A stretch of 64,000 bases of DNA from NCBI GenBank assembly GCA_033064195.1, contig JARBJD010000048.1, forward strand, positions 124,001 through 188,000, in the 5' to 3' direction. Positions within the stretch are counted from its first letter, which is position 1. Each line of letters begins with the position of its first letter. A program made the translations under genes and the position numbers. The notes beneath the pieces are model-generated. The model saw only the letters and a program-made list of their open reading frames with translations, made no database searches and had not been told where the DNA came from. Of the stretch, positions 11,938-22,847 are shown in pieces. The stretch comes from Blattamonas nauphoetae. Taxonomy: Eukaryota > Preaxostyla > Oxymonadida.

Positions 11938-14012
11938 TTATAATACTCCATCTCTGAGCATCTTTTCGTACTCCTCACGGCTTAATGGTGTTCTCAGAGG
12001 GACCTTTTCTCCTTGGTTGCTCTTTTTTGAGCTTGTGGTTTCGCTTTTGTCTTCATATTGTTCAAGATCCACATCAATCAGATATAGTTCCGTCGTATTC
12101 CGAGGTTTGGGAGTCCTCTTCCATCTGGGTTCAGCTTTCTCCGACGGTATTTTTGTGGATCTCGATCTTTGATTGGAATGATCGGTTCGTCCTTAAATTC
12201 ATTGTCATCACCAACCTGAAGGATAAAAACAATTAGAGGCACACCATGGTTCGATTATCTCCTTCTGGCTTTCGTTTACACGATCCTTGTGTGAAATCCT
12301 GAAATCGTTCCGTCCATCTCTGTATCTTCTGAGGAGAAGTTGCATGTCTCTTCGCAAGGAGTTGTTCATGCCATCTTTTCACTTCAAAAGTATGAACTAC
12401 CTTCATATATTGATATTTCAGCTCAATCCATTCGTTTTCATCAATGGAGGCAGATGTACTTGCAAAGAGATGTTTGTCTGTGATTCTGAAAGAGAGGTAT
12501 TTTGATACCCCATCAAACTCGATCTGTGGAACCTCGCCGGGGAAGGTTGGCGAGAAATGGATGTACTCAATGTGCCGAGTCTTACGTTTTTCATTCTCGA
12601 TCCTAAAGTAATTCACGAAGTCAGAGATTGTGGAAAGGGTCGAATCTGGTGGATATTCTTTCAAGGTGCGAACCATGGAGCCAAATTCAGCGTCACAGAT
12701 ATTTTTCCCATGGTGTTCGTAGTAGAAGTGGACAACGGTTGACACTGACTGATCCAGAGTTGGTATATCTGAAAGGATGTAGCAGAGCAGCTGTTTGTTT
12801 TTTGAAATGGGGGCCGCAGTCGGAAACAAAATTGATTTTGTGGGCTCGATCAAAGTGAGATTTCTCCATAAGGACCTCCAAAGCCTCGATCACAAATGCA
12901 GCGTTGTGATTCAGAATCTCGGAAATGAAATGAAAGACTCGTTTGTCTTCTTTTCCTTGTTCATCCTTTGTAAACACAACCATTCCAAGATCCGTAAGTT
13001 GTTGCTTGTGGAACCAATCCTGCTGAGATTCGTCACCGCCAATGGGAACTTTCCAGTTCTCTTTAAAGTCAGCAATAATCAGGAATTCCCCTTGAACGAG
13101 GTTTGCTTGTATTTCCTTTATCGCTCTCCTTTGATCCTCAGCTCCCACCAGATGACGTTCCAATGCTAGAATCTCAGTCATGATCTCTTCCTTTTTTGTC
13201 TCATTATCCTCTTCTAGATGCTTAAACTCTTTCTGGGCTTCATTCAACCTCATGCAGTCTGGACACACATCAGTTCTCTTTTAGGGTACTTGATCCCTCT
13301 TGTTAGGTCACAGAATGTATTGTATGACATTTTGATGGCTGTTTCTTGAACCATTTTTGCCACAATACCGATTTGATCTTTGTTAAGACCCTCCCGTGCA
13401 TCCATGATTCGACATTCTTGGTCGGTTGCGTCTGGCTTGTGCAGCTTTCTGTGGAATTGTCAAGTATGAATGATCGAAATAACTCCATCTCTTTCTGAGA
13501 TAATTTCGATTTTGACGGTGGCGGATGTGTATTTTTCATTCTTTTGTGGATTCCTTTCTTGTAGTGAATTTGTGCTGCCTTGAACCGACTTCTCGACTTC
13601 GGATACCCATTATCACAAAGTTTCTGAAATCCAAAATGGGCGCATAACACAGATTCGACATCGATCGCCTCGATTCGTGGTTTTTTACAGACTTCAAAGA
13701 GATCATTCAGTATGTTTTTCTCTTTTTCTAAATTTTTGTCGAACTTTTCGATGAAAGGATATGAAAGAGCAGACCATCATGAACACCATTTATCCTTTCC
13801 ATCACCGTCGGACACCAGCAAGACCTGGTTACGAGGTGATGGATCAGGTCGCATGGATCATGCGACCAGATGGCTTTGATCGCCTCGAATGCGCTTTTCG
13901 TAAGGCGACTGCGTTGAACTCTTCCAATTTTATTTAGTGGCACAGACATGGCGATAATAGACTGATTTGGTGCCCCCTCCCACCACTGCTCCCTCATCCC
14001 CGGTGGAATCAC
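11938..14012 (-). mobile_element. Second transposase-like gene of unclassified DDE/D type, frameshifted
   Basis: Successive minus-strand frames (14012-13728, 13650-13303, 13268-12693, 12853-12233, then to a TAA at 11938) form one protein of about 600 aa. Visible features are a zinc-type CPDC, ...EFLIIADFKENWKVP, ...INFVSDCGPHFK, HFYYEHHGKNICDAEFG, and an acidic Lys/Ser-rich tail ending LSREEYEKMLRDGVL. The motif series (Asp in ADF, Asp in VSDCGPHFK, acidic residues after HGK) resembles RNase-H-fold DDE transposases seen in protists and animals, but I cannot name the superfamily. A 30-bp intron-like segment (GTGTGCC...CTTCAG) just below 12250 restores the frame into VGDDNEFKDEPIIP. At least two frame changes fall in A-runs. 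Confidence 0.55.
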
Positions 14013-14498
14013 TCAAAACCAGCTGACTAGAATGCTGCGTCACAACAAATCCATTCGTACGCACCACATTCGCATTCAACCGATATTGTCCACTTCACAG
14101 TTTTTAATTCAAGGATCTCACTTTTGGATAAAAATCGGGCAGAACAAGTGATTCAGGTGTTGATCGTCTCTCTGACGTCATCTCAAAAACAACTCACTCC
14201 ACAAACAAAATTGTGACATTCAGCGGACAACTTTCAGATTTGTGAAACATACCATAGTGTTTTGGCTCTTTTCAAAATTATTGGGACAGGTGATGGAGAC
14301 CCGAATAGACTCTGGTATGAAATTGGACTTCTTCAAGTTTATTACACAATGAATAGGAAAGAATCACATACTTCCAGATCGTCTGTGTGGATTGTAAGGA
14401 TACGGACGGGGTCGGCGGAAGCAGTAAGTCCGATGGGCTATCGGAGGCATTTTCGATTGTTTCCGACTAGAACACATGACAGTCTATTGAACCAAAAC

Positions 14499-16813
14499 TA
14501 GGCTTGTCTGACCGGCACTGACCGGTCAGTTTTCACCGAAAAGTACTGACGGTCACTGACCGGAGAAATACCAGAACCCATAGTCCAGAGTTACAATTTC
14601 TCCGAAGTGTTTTCATTTTGATCCGAGATTTGCAGAAATCCCATGAAAATCAACGTAATTTCTGCTGCAGATGATTGGATTGAATTATTGTCACTTCATT
14701 CAGGCCGTCTCACTCTTCTTTACAGGCATTTGAAGATCGTGCGGTTCTTCAAAACAGTTATGGACGGATGATCGTTCTGATTCGTCATCTCTTACAGAAA
14801 CCATTATAGCTGCAAGTCCTACTTCTGTGAAATGAATCACAACGACATATTCATTTGACAATAATGCAAGAAAAGATGGTATTGTGATGTCATCCGACTC
14901 ATTCTCATTTCGCTCATCAATCCCCTTATTATCCCTAAATTCATCTCATCTCGTTTTTTCTTCTATTTTCTCAGGATCTCTTGCCTCTGCTGTTCCATCA
15001 TCGTCTTGTACGATCTGCTGCATGCCGTTTTCTTCACGGTCAAGTTCCAGTTCTATCCTAGCTGTTTATGTGGAAATCTCATTGATCTTTGTCGTCGGTT
15101 TGATTCTTGGATATTCTTGGGGTGATCGTTCCATCTCAGTCCAACCAAAAAGGGTCGAATCTTTGATTTCAGAGGCGAATCTGAATTTACCACCCACAAC
15201 GACAGCAGATACACTCCCTCCATTCATTTCATTCCATCTCCACTGCCACTACTATTCTCTAGCCATCAACCACAATGAAGTGAGATTTTACAAAACCGAA
15301 ACAACGTCCAGAACCATCGATCAAACAGCAACGAACAGAAAGAAGAGAAGTAGTTTGTCACACATGTTCCTCATCTCTTATTCCAACTCTCTGTCCATTC
15401 AGAAACTCAATGTTGTGCTGAAGTTGATTCTCGATAAGGTTGGAGGGAAGAATCCGGATCTCGTTGTGAAAGTTTGATGATCAGTGCAAACATAGACCAA
15501 GACTGGACTTATTGTATTGTCATTTCTCGCTTTACTTCATCTGGTCTTCATCAACAAAACAACACTCGATGTGAATGTCAAAACTAAATAAAATCTGAGA
15601 GATTAAGTGAACGGGATCTTCTCCAGCCGACTGATTGTGGAGAAAGGAGAATGTCTGTGACAAGACCAGATGATTTCTCCAACAGCTGCTGACTGACACT
15701 TGTGACAACGAAAAGATTGGAGGGTACGTGGATGAACATCAGATGCACTCCCTGCACACAGCCATCCACATACTCCACAACTGTCAACTTCTTCTCTGCT
15801 GCGTTAGAAGGGGAGAAGCCCATCCGATGTGGGGAGTCCATCTGACAAGTGCGGTGAGTGAGGAACAGTGTCAGAGTGCTCAGACAGATCGAGGAAGCCG
15901 AACTGAGAAGGCGGTGGAGAGACGATGGTTGGGTTTGGAGTGTGTTGAAGGCTGTCGACGCTGCCGTTCTATTATGGGTGTGTTGGTGTTGGGTTCCCTT
16001 TCGACTAGAGAGTGGCTGGGAGAAACTCATGCCCTTCGATTGTTGCTGTGTCGTCGGCCACGGCAACACCTGATGAGGACGATTGCCGGCATTGGTGCAA
16101 CATCAAGTTCTGTCTGATGAGTAGGATCTTGTCGAGGAAGGTCGTTTCGGAGGGAATTTGGACTTTCCTGGCATAAACAGCAGGAGGGATAACTTCAATC
16201 GCATGTTGGTCAGTATCCCACAAGTGCTAGAGAGCAGCAGTGGCAGAAATCCGAAGTGGCGTCAGGGCAGAGGGAAAGCAGACAAGAGAGTCATACTCGA
16301 TAGAGATATGATGGAGAGGAGTGAACGGGGACAACAAAAGTCTGAGAGGTAGAAAAAGGAGGAAAAGAGACTTGATTAGATGGACTGATGACGTCGCAAT
16401 GAATGGAAGTCTGAAATCAACAAAAAGAGATTGAAATGCGAAAGAAGACCTAGAAACTGTCCTGTGACTTCGATTCACGATGAGAGCAAAAGATTGAGGA
16501 GACGTCATCAAGATGTGTGTTTCGGCTCCGATTAGTCCTGAATCCCGTATTGAGGTCGATTATCTGAAGAAAAGTGAGAATAAGACAGAGATGGTGAGAA
16601 AAAATCAGTTCCAACGAACGAGGAACGTAGAGCCGAACAAATAATTGAAACCAGAGTGCCAAACGGTATCCAGAAGCAGCTTCCAACATGCATATCTGTA
16701 AATGTCTTAGTTTCTTGTTCATAGCACGTGATTTCATGATCAGGTTAGATCTGACCCTTTGAAAAATTTCGGACTGACACTGACCGGCACTTTTGGCCGG
16801 TCAGACAAGCCTA
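14499..16813. mobile_element. hAT-like non-autonomous DNA transposon (2,315 bp)
   Basis: Ends are 18-bp perfect terminal inverted repeats TAGGCTTGTCTGACCGGC, flanked by identical 8-bp copies of ACCAAAAC at 14491-14498 and 16814-16821. An 8-bp target duplication and a TAGG-type terminus are the hAT signature. Subterminal DNA is packed with CACTGACCGG/CCGGTCAG motifs on both sides, as expected for transposase binding sites. No hAT transposase (RxxH...W or dimerisation domain) is visible inside. The perfect ends and duplication suggest a fairly recent insertion. Confidence 0.8.
14884..15477 (+). CDS. Hypothetical protein inside the hAT-like element (197 aa)
   Basis: A Ser-rich N-terminus is followed by a possible membrane segment (ILAVYVEISLIFVVGLILGY) and a tail ending LNVVLKLILDKVGGKNPDLV. 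No family is recognised and no transposase motif is present. It may be captured host sequence or a spurious frame. Confidence 0.25.
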   Translation: MMSSDSFSFRSSIPLLSLNSSHLVFSSIFSGSLASAVPSSSCTICCMPFSSRSSSSSILAVYVEISLIFVVGLILGYSWGDRSISVQPKRVESLISEANLNLPPTTTADTLPPFISFHLHCHYYSLAINHNEVRFYKTETTSRTIDQTATNRKKRSSLSHMFLISYSNSLSIQKLNVVLKLILDKVGGKNPDLVVKV

Positions 16814-16883
16814 ACCAAAACATACAGTTGGACTTTGAAGATTCTGTGAGAGACTCATTTTGTAATGGTTCGGACCTGAACAA

Positions 16884-17139
16884 GGCAGATCCAACCACTG
16901 TCCTGACCATATTTCGTGTTTTTTCGATCGATTCTCCAAGATCTAATCTTCATCTTGTTCTTTCTAACCAAGCTCCTAAATCGTTCACAGAGATCATAAA
17001 CGGCCTCTCATTGACTTACAAGGTGTGATGATCTCCATTCATTCCACCTTTCGTTTTCACTTTTTTACCTGATTTCAATCTCCGTTTGTTCGCTTCATTC
17101 ACCTTTGCCATTATGATTTTCTTCAATCACTGTCCATTT
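16884..17139 (+). repeat. Left arm of a perfect 256-bp inverted repeat
   Basis: This arm is identical base for base, by eye, to the reverse complement of 17525-17780. Degenerate similarity continues inward for about 35 bp (CAATTTTCATTC...AATTCTC). The 385-bp loop holds no supported gene. The arm overlaps the C-terminal part of the split reading frame. Confidence 0.85.
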
Positions 17140-17524
17140 CTTCGTCACTTTTCAATTTTCATTCGTGAATTCTCTCTTTTAGAGTAAGTTTGTCAATGAG
17201 TGCTCTTCTTCGATTAAAAAACAGAAATTACATCTAAAGATCGCCAAGCGTCCTCACAAAATGGTTAGAAAGCACTCAAGAGTTTTTAAGGAGACTATGA
17301 CAAATGGATGTGATCGGTCGAGATGTGGTCCAGATTGCTGAAATGTATCTGAGGATATAGACGGAAAGAAGAGTTTGATAGAACGGGATGTTATGTTGGT
17401 AATCAGGGAAAGCGTGAGGATGGCAAGGGAAGTCATATTGAGGAGAGAGAACCGCATCAAAGATGACTTGTTGGCAATTAATGAAAAATGAGAATTTAAG
17501 AATGAAAATTGAAAATTGAGGGAA

Positions 17525-17780
17525 AAATGGACAGTGATTGAAGAAAATCATAATGGCAAAGGTGAATGAAGCGAACAAACGGAGATTGAAATCAGGTAAA
17601 AAAGTGAAAACGAAAGGTGGAATGAATGGAGATCATCACACCTTGTAAGTCAATGAGAGGCCGTTTATGATCTCTGTGAACGATTTAGGAGCTTGGTTAG
17701 AAAGAACAAGATGAAGATTAGATCTTGGAGAATCGATCGAAAAAACACGAAATATGGTCAGGACAGTGGTTGGATCTGCC
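17525..17780 (-). repeat. Right arm of the perfect 256-bp inverted repeat
   Basis: Reverse complement of 16884-17139 with no mismatch seen. Transcription across the pair would give a long RNA hairpin with a 385-nt loop. Confidence 0.85.
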
Positions 17781-18994
17781 CTGGACCTGAACAATCCTTT
17801 TTCAGCGAAGAGTCATGGACTGACAGAAGTTCTCCGGATTGTTACACAATCCCCACACTTTGGTTGACCTGATTTTTGCTTGATTCCTCCAGTTTCTGCC
17901 ACAAAGACATTCAACTCTGAATAAGGCTGAACTCCTCATTATCACCAATCCTGTGTTCATGAACTCCAACAGCACTATCCTCATTCTCGTATTCTCAGCA
18001 ATCCACAATATTTGTCACACGAGTGTGTTCTTCCCCTTTTTCACCTCTTCAAGAGGAACTTGCTGCCACCACGGTACAGCAGGAACTGATAAACGCTATT
18101 GTGATGATTCCTTTTGATTTCTTCTTTCGAAAAGACGAGGATCTCATCCAATGAATGGTGCTTACCCTTGCATCGCTCGCATCTTCAGGTTTCTCTCACA
18201 TTCTCTCTCATCGCCATTTTGTGTCATTCCTGTGGCAGCGTGAAAACTCCCCGAGAAATGTTTAAAGTCGTCTGATCGTCCTTCCCTTGTACCAATTCTC
18301 GTTAAGCACACGTTTGCTAACTTGTTGCTAGATCGGGTGCTATCTCCACTCCCCATCGAGACATTCGCGTAACAACTGAACAAACCTCTCCATGTACGAC
18401 CCACATCGGCAATCCTTTGTGTCTTGCACCTTGCGTCATGTATGTCCTTTCTTTTTTTGGCTTTTAATTTCGCCCCATCCTTGCTTGAAACTGGAAACCA
18501 TCACGAAGCTTACAATAGGCATCTGCATCTTTCCGAAAATTTCGACTCTCATTCATTCCATTGTTATGTTCTTTAACCAACTTATCGACCAAGGTTTCAC
18601 TCTCCTCATCTCATCTCTCCAGGACCAGAAAACACTGTCGATCAATTCCCGAGCCTGAGCATTTGGCTCCTGTTGTTGCCACTTTCCGACCTCACTGTTC
18701 GAATAACCAGTCGATCACTCGAATCGGGACAGGCCTTCTTGCTCTCCTCGCCCAGAACAGTTTTCTCCTTTCTGTCTGACTATTTTTCATCAATTTAGAT
18801 CACGGAAATCTGGAATGTGTTGAAGAAGGAGTTATTGAATCTTTGGTAAACATTCTGAGGAAGAATTCGGATCAACCAGAGAACTTGATAAATTCGACAT
18901 CTGTTCTTTCAAACTCTGTTGCCAACTCTCTTCAGAACGGATCGAGTCCTTTTATTGGTTCCTTCGACACTCAATCACAGTAATCTCACACATC
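17781..18994. other. No intact gene; possible coding relics
   Basis: Short plus-strand stretches have coding-like composition, but stops are frequent in all frames. Nothing here can be assigned. Confidence 0.4.
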
Positions 18995-20955
18995 TTGGCC
19001 AGCCCAACGCCTACTCTCCTCGCTCAATGTATCTCGACTCCTCTTACAGATATTCTGGAGAACACCACTCAAACAACACCACCTGACATGCAAGTCGCAT
19101 CAGCTTACTCACAAAAGCCCAAAAAAACCAATACGAAGAGAGCTCGCCAGAATCCATTCAGAATCAGGAAAAGGTTGATGGGAATGAAGCAAGCCAGTCT
19201 AATCCTCAATCTCCCTCCCAATCGTAACAACGCGATGAAGAAAACCAGTTGGAGACAACGGGAGCTACTGAAGAACATGTCCCGCCTGAGTCCATTCACG
19301 CACACCAGCCAACCCCTCTATCCACACCTCCTTCGACCCTTCCTCCAGATCCCCCACACACCCAGCCACAGCCAGCCTCGGCAGAATCGTCGCCGACAAT
19401 CTAAGCAGCAGACATCTTGGAATCAGAGACTCCAAGCCCGCTCCTCCTCGCCATGCTCACACTGCACGAGATCTCCTGTGAGTCAGACGACCAGGGATTG
19501 ATGAGTGACTGCCTGACGATGCGGAGCAACTTGTTCATCAACTCCTTCGTCCCGTTCTTCGGGAATGCTGCGCTCTGCCTGGACAACCTGAACGAACTGC
19601 GCGCGTCGCCATCTTCCTCCCTCCTCGCCATCGCCGTGTTCTGCGGAGGCCTGACTGTTCTCTTTGACTGCATCCATCTTCTGTCGGGGTGCGACGAGGA
19701 CGTGAGCAGCAGCAAGGGCCATCGAGAGCACCAGGTGCTGATGCGCGTGTGGCTGGCTGTGGTGAACGTGTTCCATCTGTCACTGCACAGCGGCAGCGAG
19801 GGCAGACATTCAGCAGCCGCTGAGATCGACGCGGGTGTGCTGGAAATGCTCCAAACTGCCTTTTCGAAGGAGAGTATGCGGAACATACAACACGACGCGG
19901 TGTTTGACGAGACAGACCCACAGCGAGGATCGGAGGAGCAGATTGCGGTGCAGAAGGACAGAAAGATGACACAAGTTCTGAACCGCGTGACGGAGCTGCT
20001 GTAGTTGATTGTGAGCACTTCAGATACGGCAAGAGAAGCAGACACGTCGCTCTCAACCACCCCGAACCCAAGTGGAACCGTGTACGCTCGGAAGACGTGT
20101 GCCAGCTCGGTGCAAGTGTGTGCCTGCTGATGCAGAGCGTGTAGGCAGCCTGGATCTGAGCGTGCCGAACGAGTGGCACATGCTGGGCGAGTCGATCAAG
20201 ACACTACGGATGCTGGTCGAGCTGGCGAGGGATTCGGAGTGGATCATCCTCGTCCCGAACGACACGCCGGACAAAGAATCAGACGACGAGCAGGGAGATG
20301 AGAAGAAGGAAGAAAAATAGAAGGACGAAGAGGACAAGGAAGAAAACGAGAAAGATGGGAAGGAGGAAGAGGCAGCCGAGGGGCACCTACTGAAGACACA
20401 TCACGAACTGAAAGCAACTCGCACGTCGTCGACCATGTCTCGCCCATCCGACACGCCGACACACTGCAAGCCCGACCTCGCCGCCTGCCGAACATCAACA
20501 ACGCCGGCCTCGCTCTGGTCGAGATTGTGTCTGCTGCTGTCCGTCTGAACAACTGGGCAGTCGCGCAAGATGCTGTGTCTGTCATTGTGACCCTTCTCAA
20601 CTCGGCTGTGATGGCCAGCACGATCGAGCTGGGGCAGCCACTCGAAAGCGACGAGGAGCAGATGGTGTCGCTCATCTCGGAGTCACTCAAGCTGACCGAG
20701 AACGCTGTCGAGAGCTTCGCTACACAGAGCCAGTTGTTGAGAAGGAGACAGACGAGGACACCATAGCTGAGCTGGCGGAGCGCCTTCAGGTCGAGTTGAC
20801 ACTGCATGCTCTTCTGGCTGAACTGAACACGATTGACCTGACGACTGTGCTTTCGAAGACGCAAGTGCTGAGTGCCCTTTCTCTTCTCTACCTCGCCGCC
20901 TCTTCCCCCGTCGGAGCAGCCAAACCGCGCCAGCTGAATGGGTGAGGAGAGTCGG
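18995..20955 (+). pseudogene. GC-richer, frame-broken helical-repeat-like gene
   Basis: Plus-strand frames follow one another. A Pro/Thr-rich segment with STPPSTLPPDPPHTQPQP leads to 19417-20004 (195 aa, Leu-rich helices, LMSDCLTMRSNLFINSFVPF). Then come EPKWNRVRSEDVCQLGASVC, SLDLSVPNEWHMLGESIKTL with an acidic run, VEIVSAAVRLNNWAVAQDAV, and finally ELAERLQVELTLHALLAELN to about 20950. Together they suggest an all-helical, ARM/HEAT-like protein interrupted by several frame changes or unrecognised introns. Base composition is clearly richer in GC than surrounding DNA. The overlapping minus-strand frames have Arg/Ser/Cys-rich compositions and are shadows. Confidence 0.4.
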
Positions 20956-22614
20956 CAGGACTGACGCCAAAAATGACAACACCACACCGCCCAGTCAAGC
21001 ATTAACGTTGAAAGCGAACGAAATCTATGATCAGTCAACTTCCCCGGCTTTTTGGACACGCAATCTCCCCAAACTTTTCCTCACGATCCAACCACTGGTA
21101 CTTCCACCTCCACTCACGCTCAGATGACCATCCCCTCCATCCATTTCGCAAACAGATTAAGTCTCGACAATACGTAGCTTCCACCTCAACCATTATCGAC
21201 CCAATCTCCCTCGCTCTTCTCCACACAGGCGAGAACATCTCCTAGATCTGGACCCATCGCAAAAATCATAACCAAAACCAGCCAATTCTAACAATCTTCA
21301 ATCGTTGACAGCGCTCTTGTTCTCCTGTATCAGGTTCCAGCTTGTCTCTGACTCGTCTGGGAATTACCTTTTCTCGTAACTGATCTCGAACTCTGAGGTC
21401 GAGAATGGTCGCTGGAAACGATCTTGGTGGAAAGAACTGCACAGAACAAGGTGCATCCAAGCAATGATCCACTGCATCTGACTCCATCTCACTGTTTATG
21501 AAAAGCTGGTTAAGAAAAAGCCAACAAACTCAGAACGTGAGCCGCTTGTGTGGGCTTATTTCAGCAATATCGCTTTCTCTGCTCCACTCATTCTCCCAAA
21601 ATGGGACAGAACGTCTGTGACAGGGAAAGACACGCTCAGTCCACCACATTCTGTTTGTACCCCACTTGCGACTCTCAGCACTTCGCTCAATGCTTCACAC
21701 GTCATCCAGTCAATCCTTTCCGACTTCCCGTTCGATTAGACACATTCACTCAACCTCTCCTTCGTCTCATCACCCTCTTTCTCCCCGTCTCTCCTGAAAG
21801 ACTCCAGAAACCAACAAAGTACTTGGAAAAGACAAAGTCAATCACGATTTCTTCCTGTCATTCGCCTGCGATCAGCATGACTGTTGTGTCATTCAAAGAG
21901 GCACCACTGTTCCTGTAAGGACGTTCTGTCTCGGTGGGATTTGGTTTACTCGGTTTGCCATCTGTGAACGAGAAGCCGCGAAGCTCTGTCAACATTTCGA
22001 AGGTGCCTGAGATTGTTCCGACGATACTACTAAAAGAAGCAGGACAACACACCTCCTTTCCAAGCTGGTGTGGAAGTCGCCAAAGGAACACCAACAAGTA
22101 CCGAAATCTCGCTAACTGAACTTTAATTCTCGTCAAACACAGTGTTTGTTGTTGCAACGAGAGATCTAACATTTCTGAAAGGATTGATTGAAATTGGAGA
22201 CCATCTCACGATATTATGGTAAGTTTTCGGAATCAATACCATCGTTTCTTAACTTATTGGTTGAGTCTCTCAGAGATCAGCAGTCGGCGAGGAAAAGTTA
22301 AAAATGAATGGGATGGTCAACAGATCTTCCTTGAAACTAAAAAAGACCGGGTGTTTTACCGTTCACACACTGTTTGCGAATGCAAAGAAATGGATCTCAG
22401 GTGAATTAAGAGTGTTAACTGACAAAAATGTTTTGTTGTGGGTCTTAATTTGAAAGAACTTGGTTATTTTGAAATAACCCTGTTCTTTTGAAAGAACTCT
22501 TTCGATTCAATTAGGATCGTACCCTATTCAAATAGAAGTCACTTCATTCAGATTTATCGACCTTATATTTAAAATAACCCTCATAAATTTGCATCAACCG
22601 TAACATTTCAAAAA
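20956..22614. other. No intact gene supported
   Basis: A plus-strand frame at 21550-21918 and another at 22216-22404 (Lys/Glu-rich end KKDRVFYRSHTVCECKEMDLR) may be decayed exons, but no family is recognised. The last 170 bp are AT-rich and carry the inward part of the right terminal-type repeat. Confidence 0.4.
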
Positions 22615-22640
22615 ACCATACTTCATTCAGTTTGGGTCTA
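22615..22640 (-). repeat. Right copy of the 26-bp inverted terminal-type repeat
   Basis: Exact inverse of 5555-5580, with related GGTTATTTTGAAATAACC-type motifs on its inner side (22460-22600). Together the pair brackets about 17.1 kb. Confidence 0.6.
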
Positions 22641-22847
22641 CTGTCTCAGGATTTGTCCAACTGAGAGTATGGGTCAGATCGTTGGTCTTTCCTTTGAGTA
22701 GTTGTGAAAAGTTTCAAAAAGATTAAGAGTAATCGCAATGAATAAAGATGATACTGAGGTGGAAAGCCTCTCCATTGTTTAGTAGCTCTTCCCCACGAAT
22801 GATTCTTAAACATTATCATTGGTGAATCATCAGTCAGGCTTGCAGGT

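Larger units (their letters stand above)
14262..17028 (+). pseudogene. Plus-strand reading frame split by a hAT-like insertion
   Basis: The frame at 14262-14498 ends ...THDSLLNQN at the target duplication and resumes in phase after the element at 16822 (IQLDFEDSVRDSFCNGSD...), running to TYKV at 17028. Without the inserted 2,315 bp and one duplication copy the frame is open across the junction. The protein is not recognised. The C-terminal half, from DPTTVLTIFRVFSIDSP onwards, is also present as an inverted copy at 17525-17780. Confidence 0.45.

Noticed and set aside
19401-21059. Minus-strand frames over the GC-rich block
   Set aside because: They are Ser/Arg/Cys-rich, overlap each other in several frames and show no domain. 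The plus strand reads more like protein.
5555-22640. A Polinton/Maverick or other virus-like element
   Set aside because: Size and inverted ends are compatible, but no PolB, retroviral-type integrase, packaging ATPase, protease or capsid sequence is recognisable, and no 6-bp target duplication is seen.
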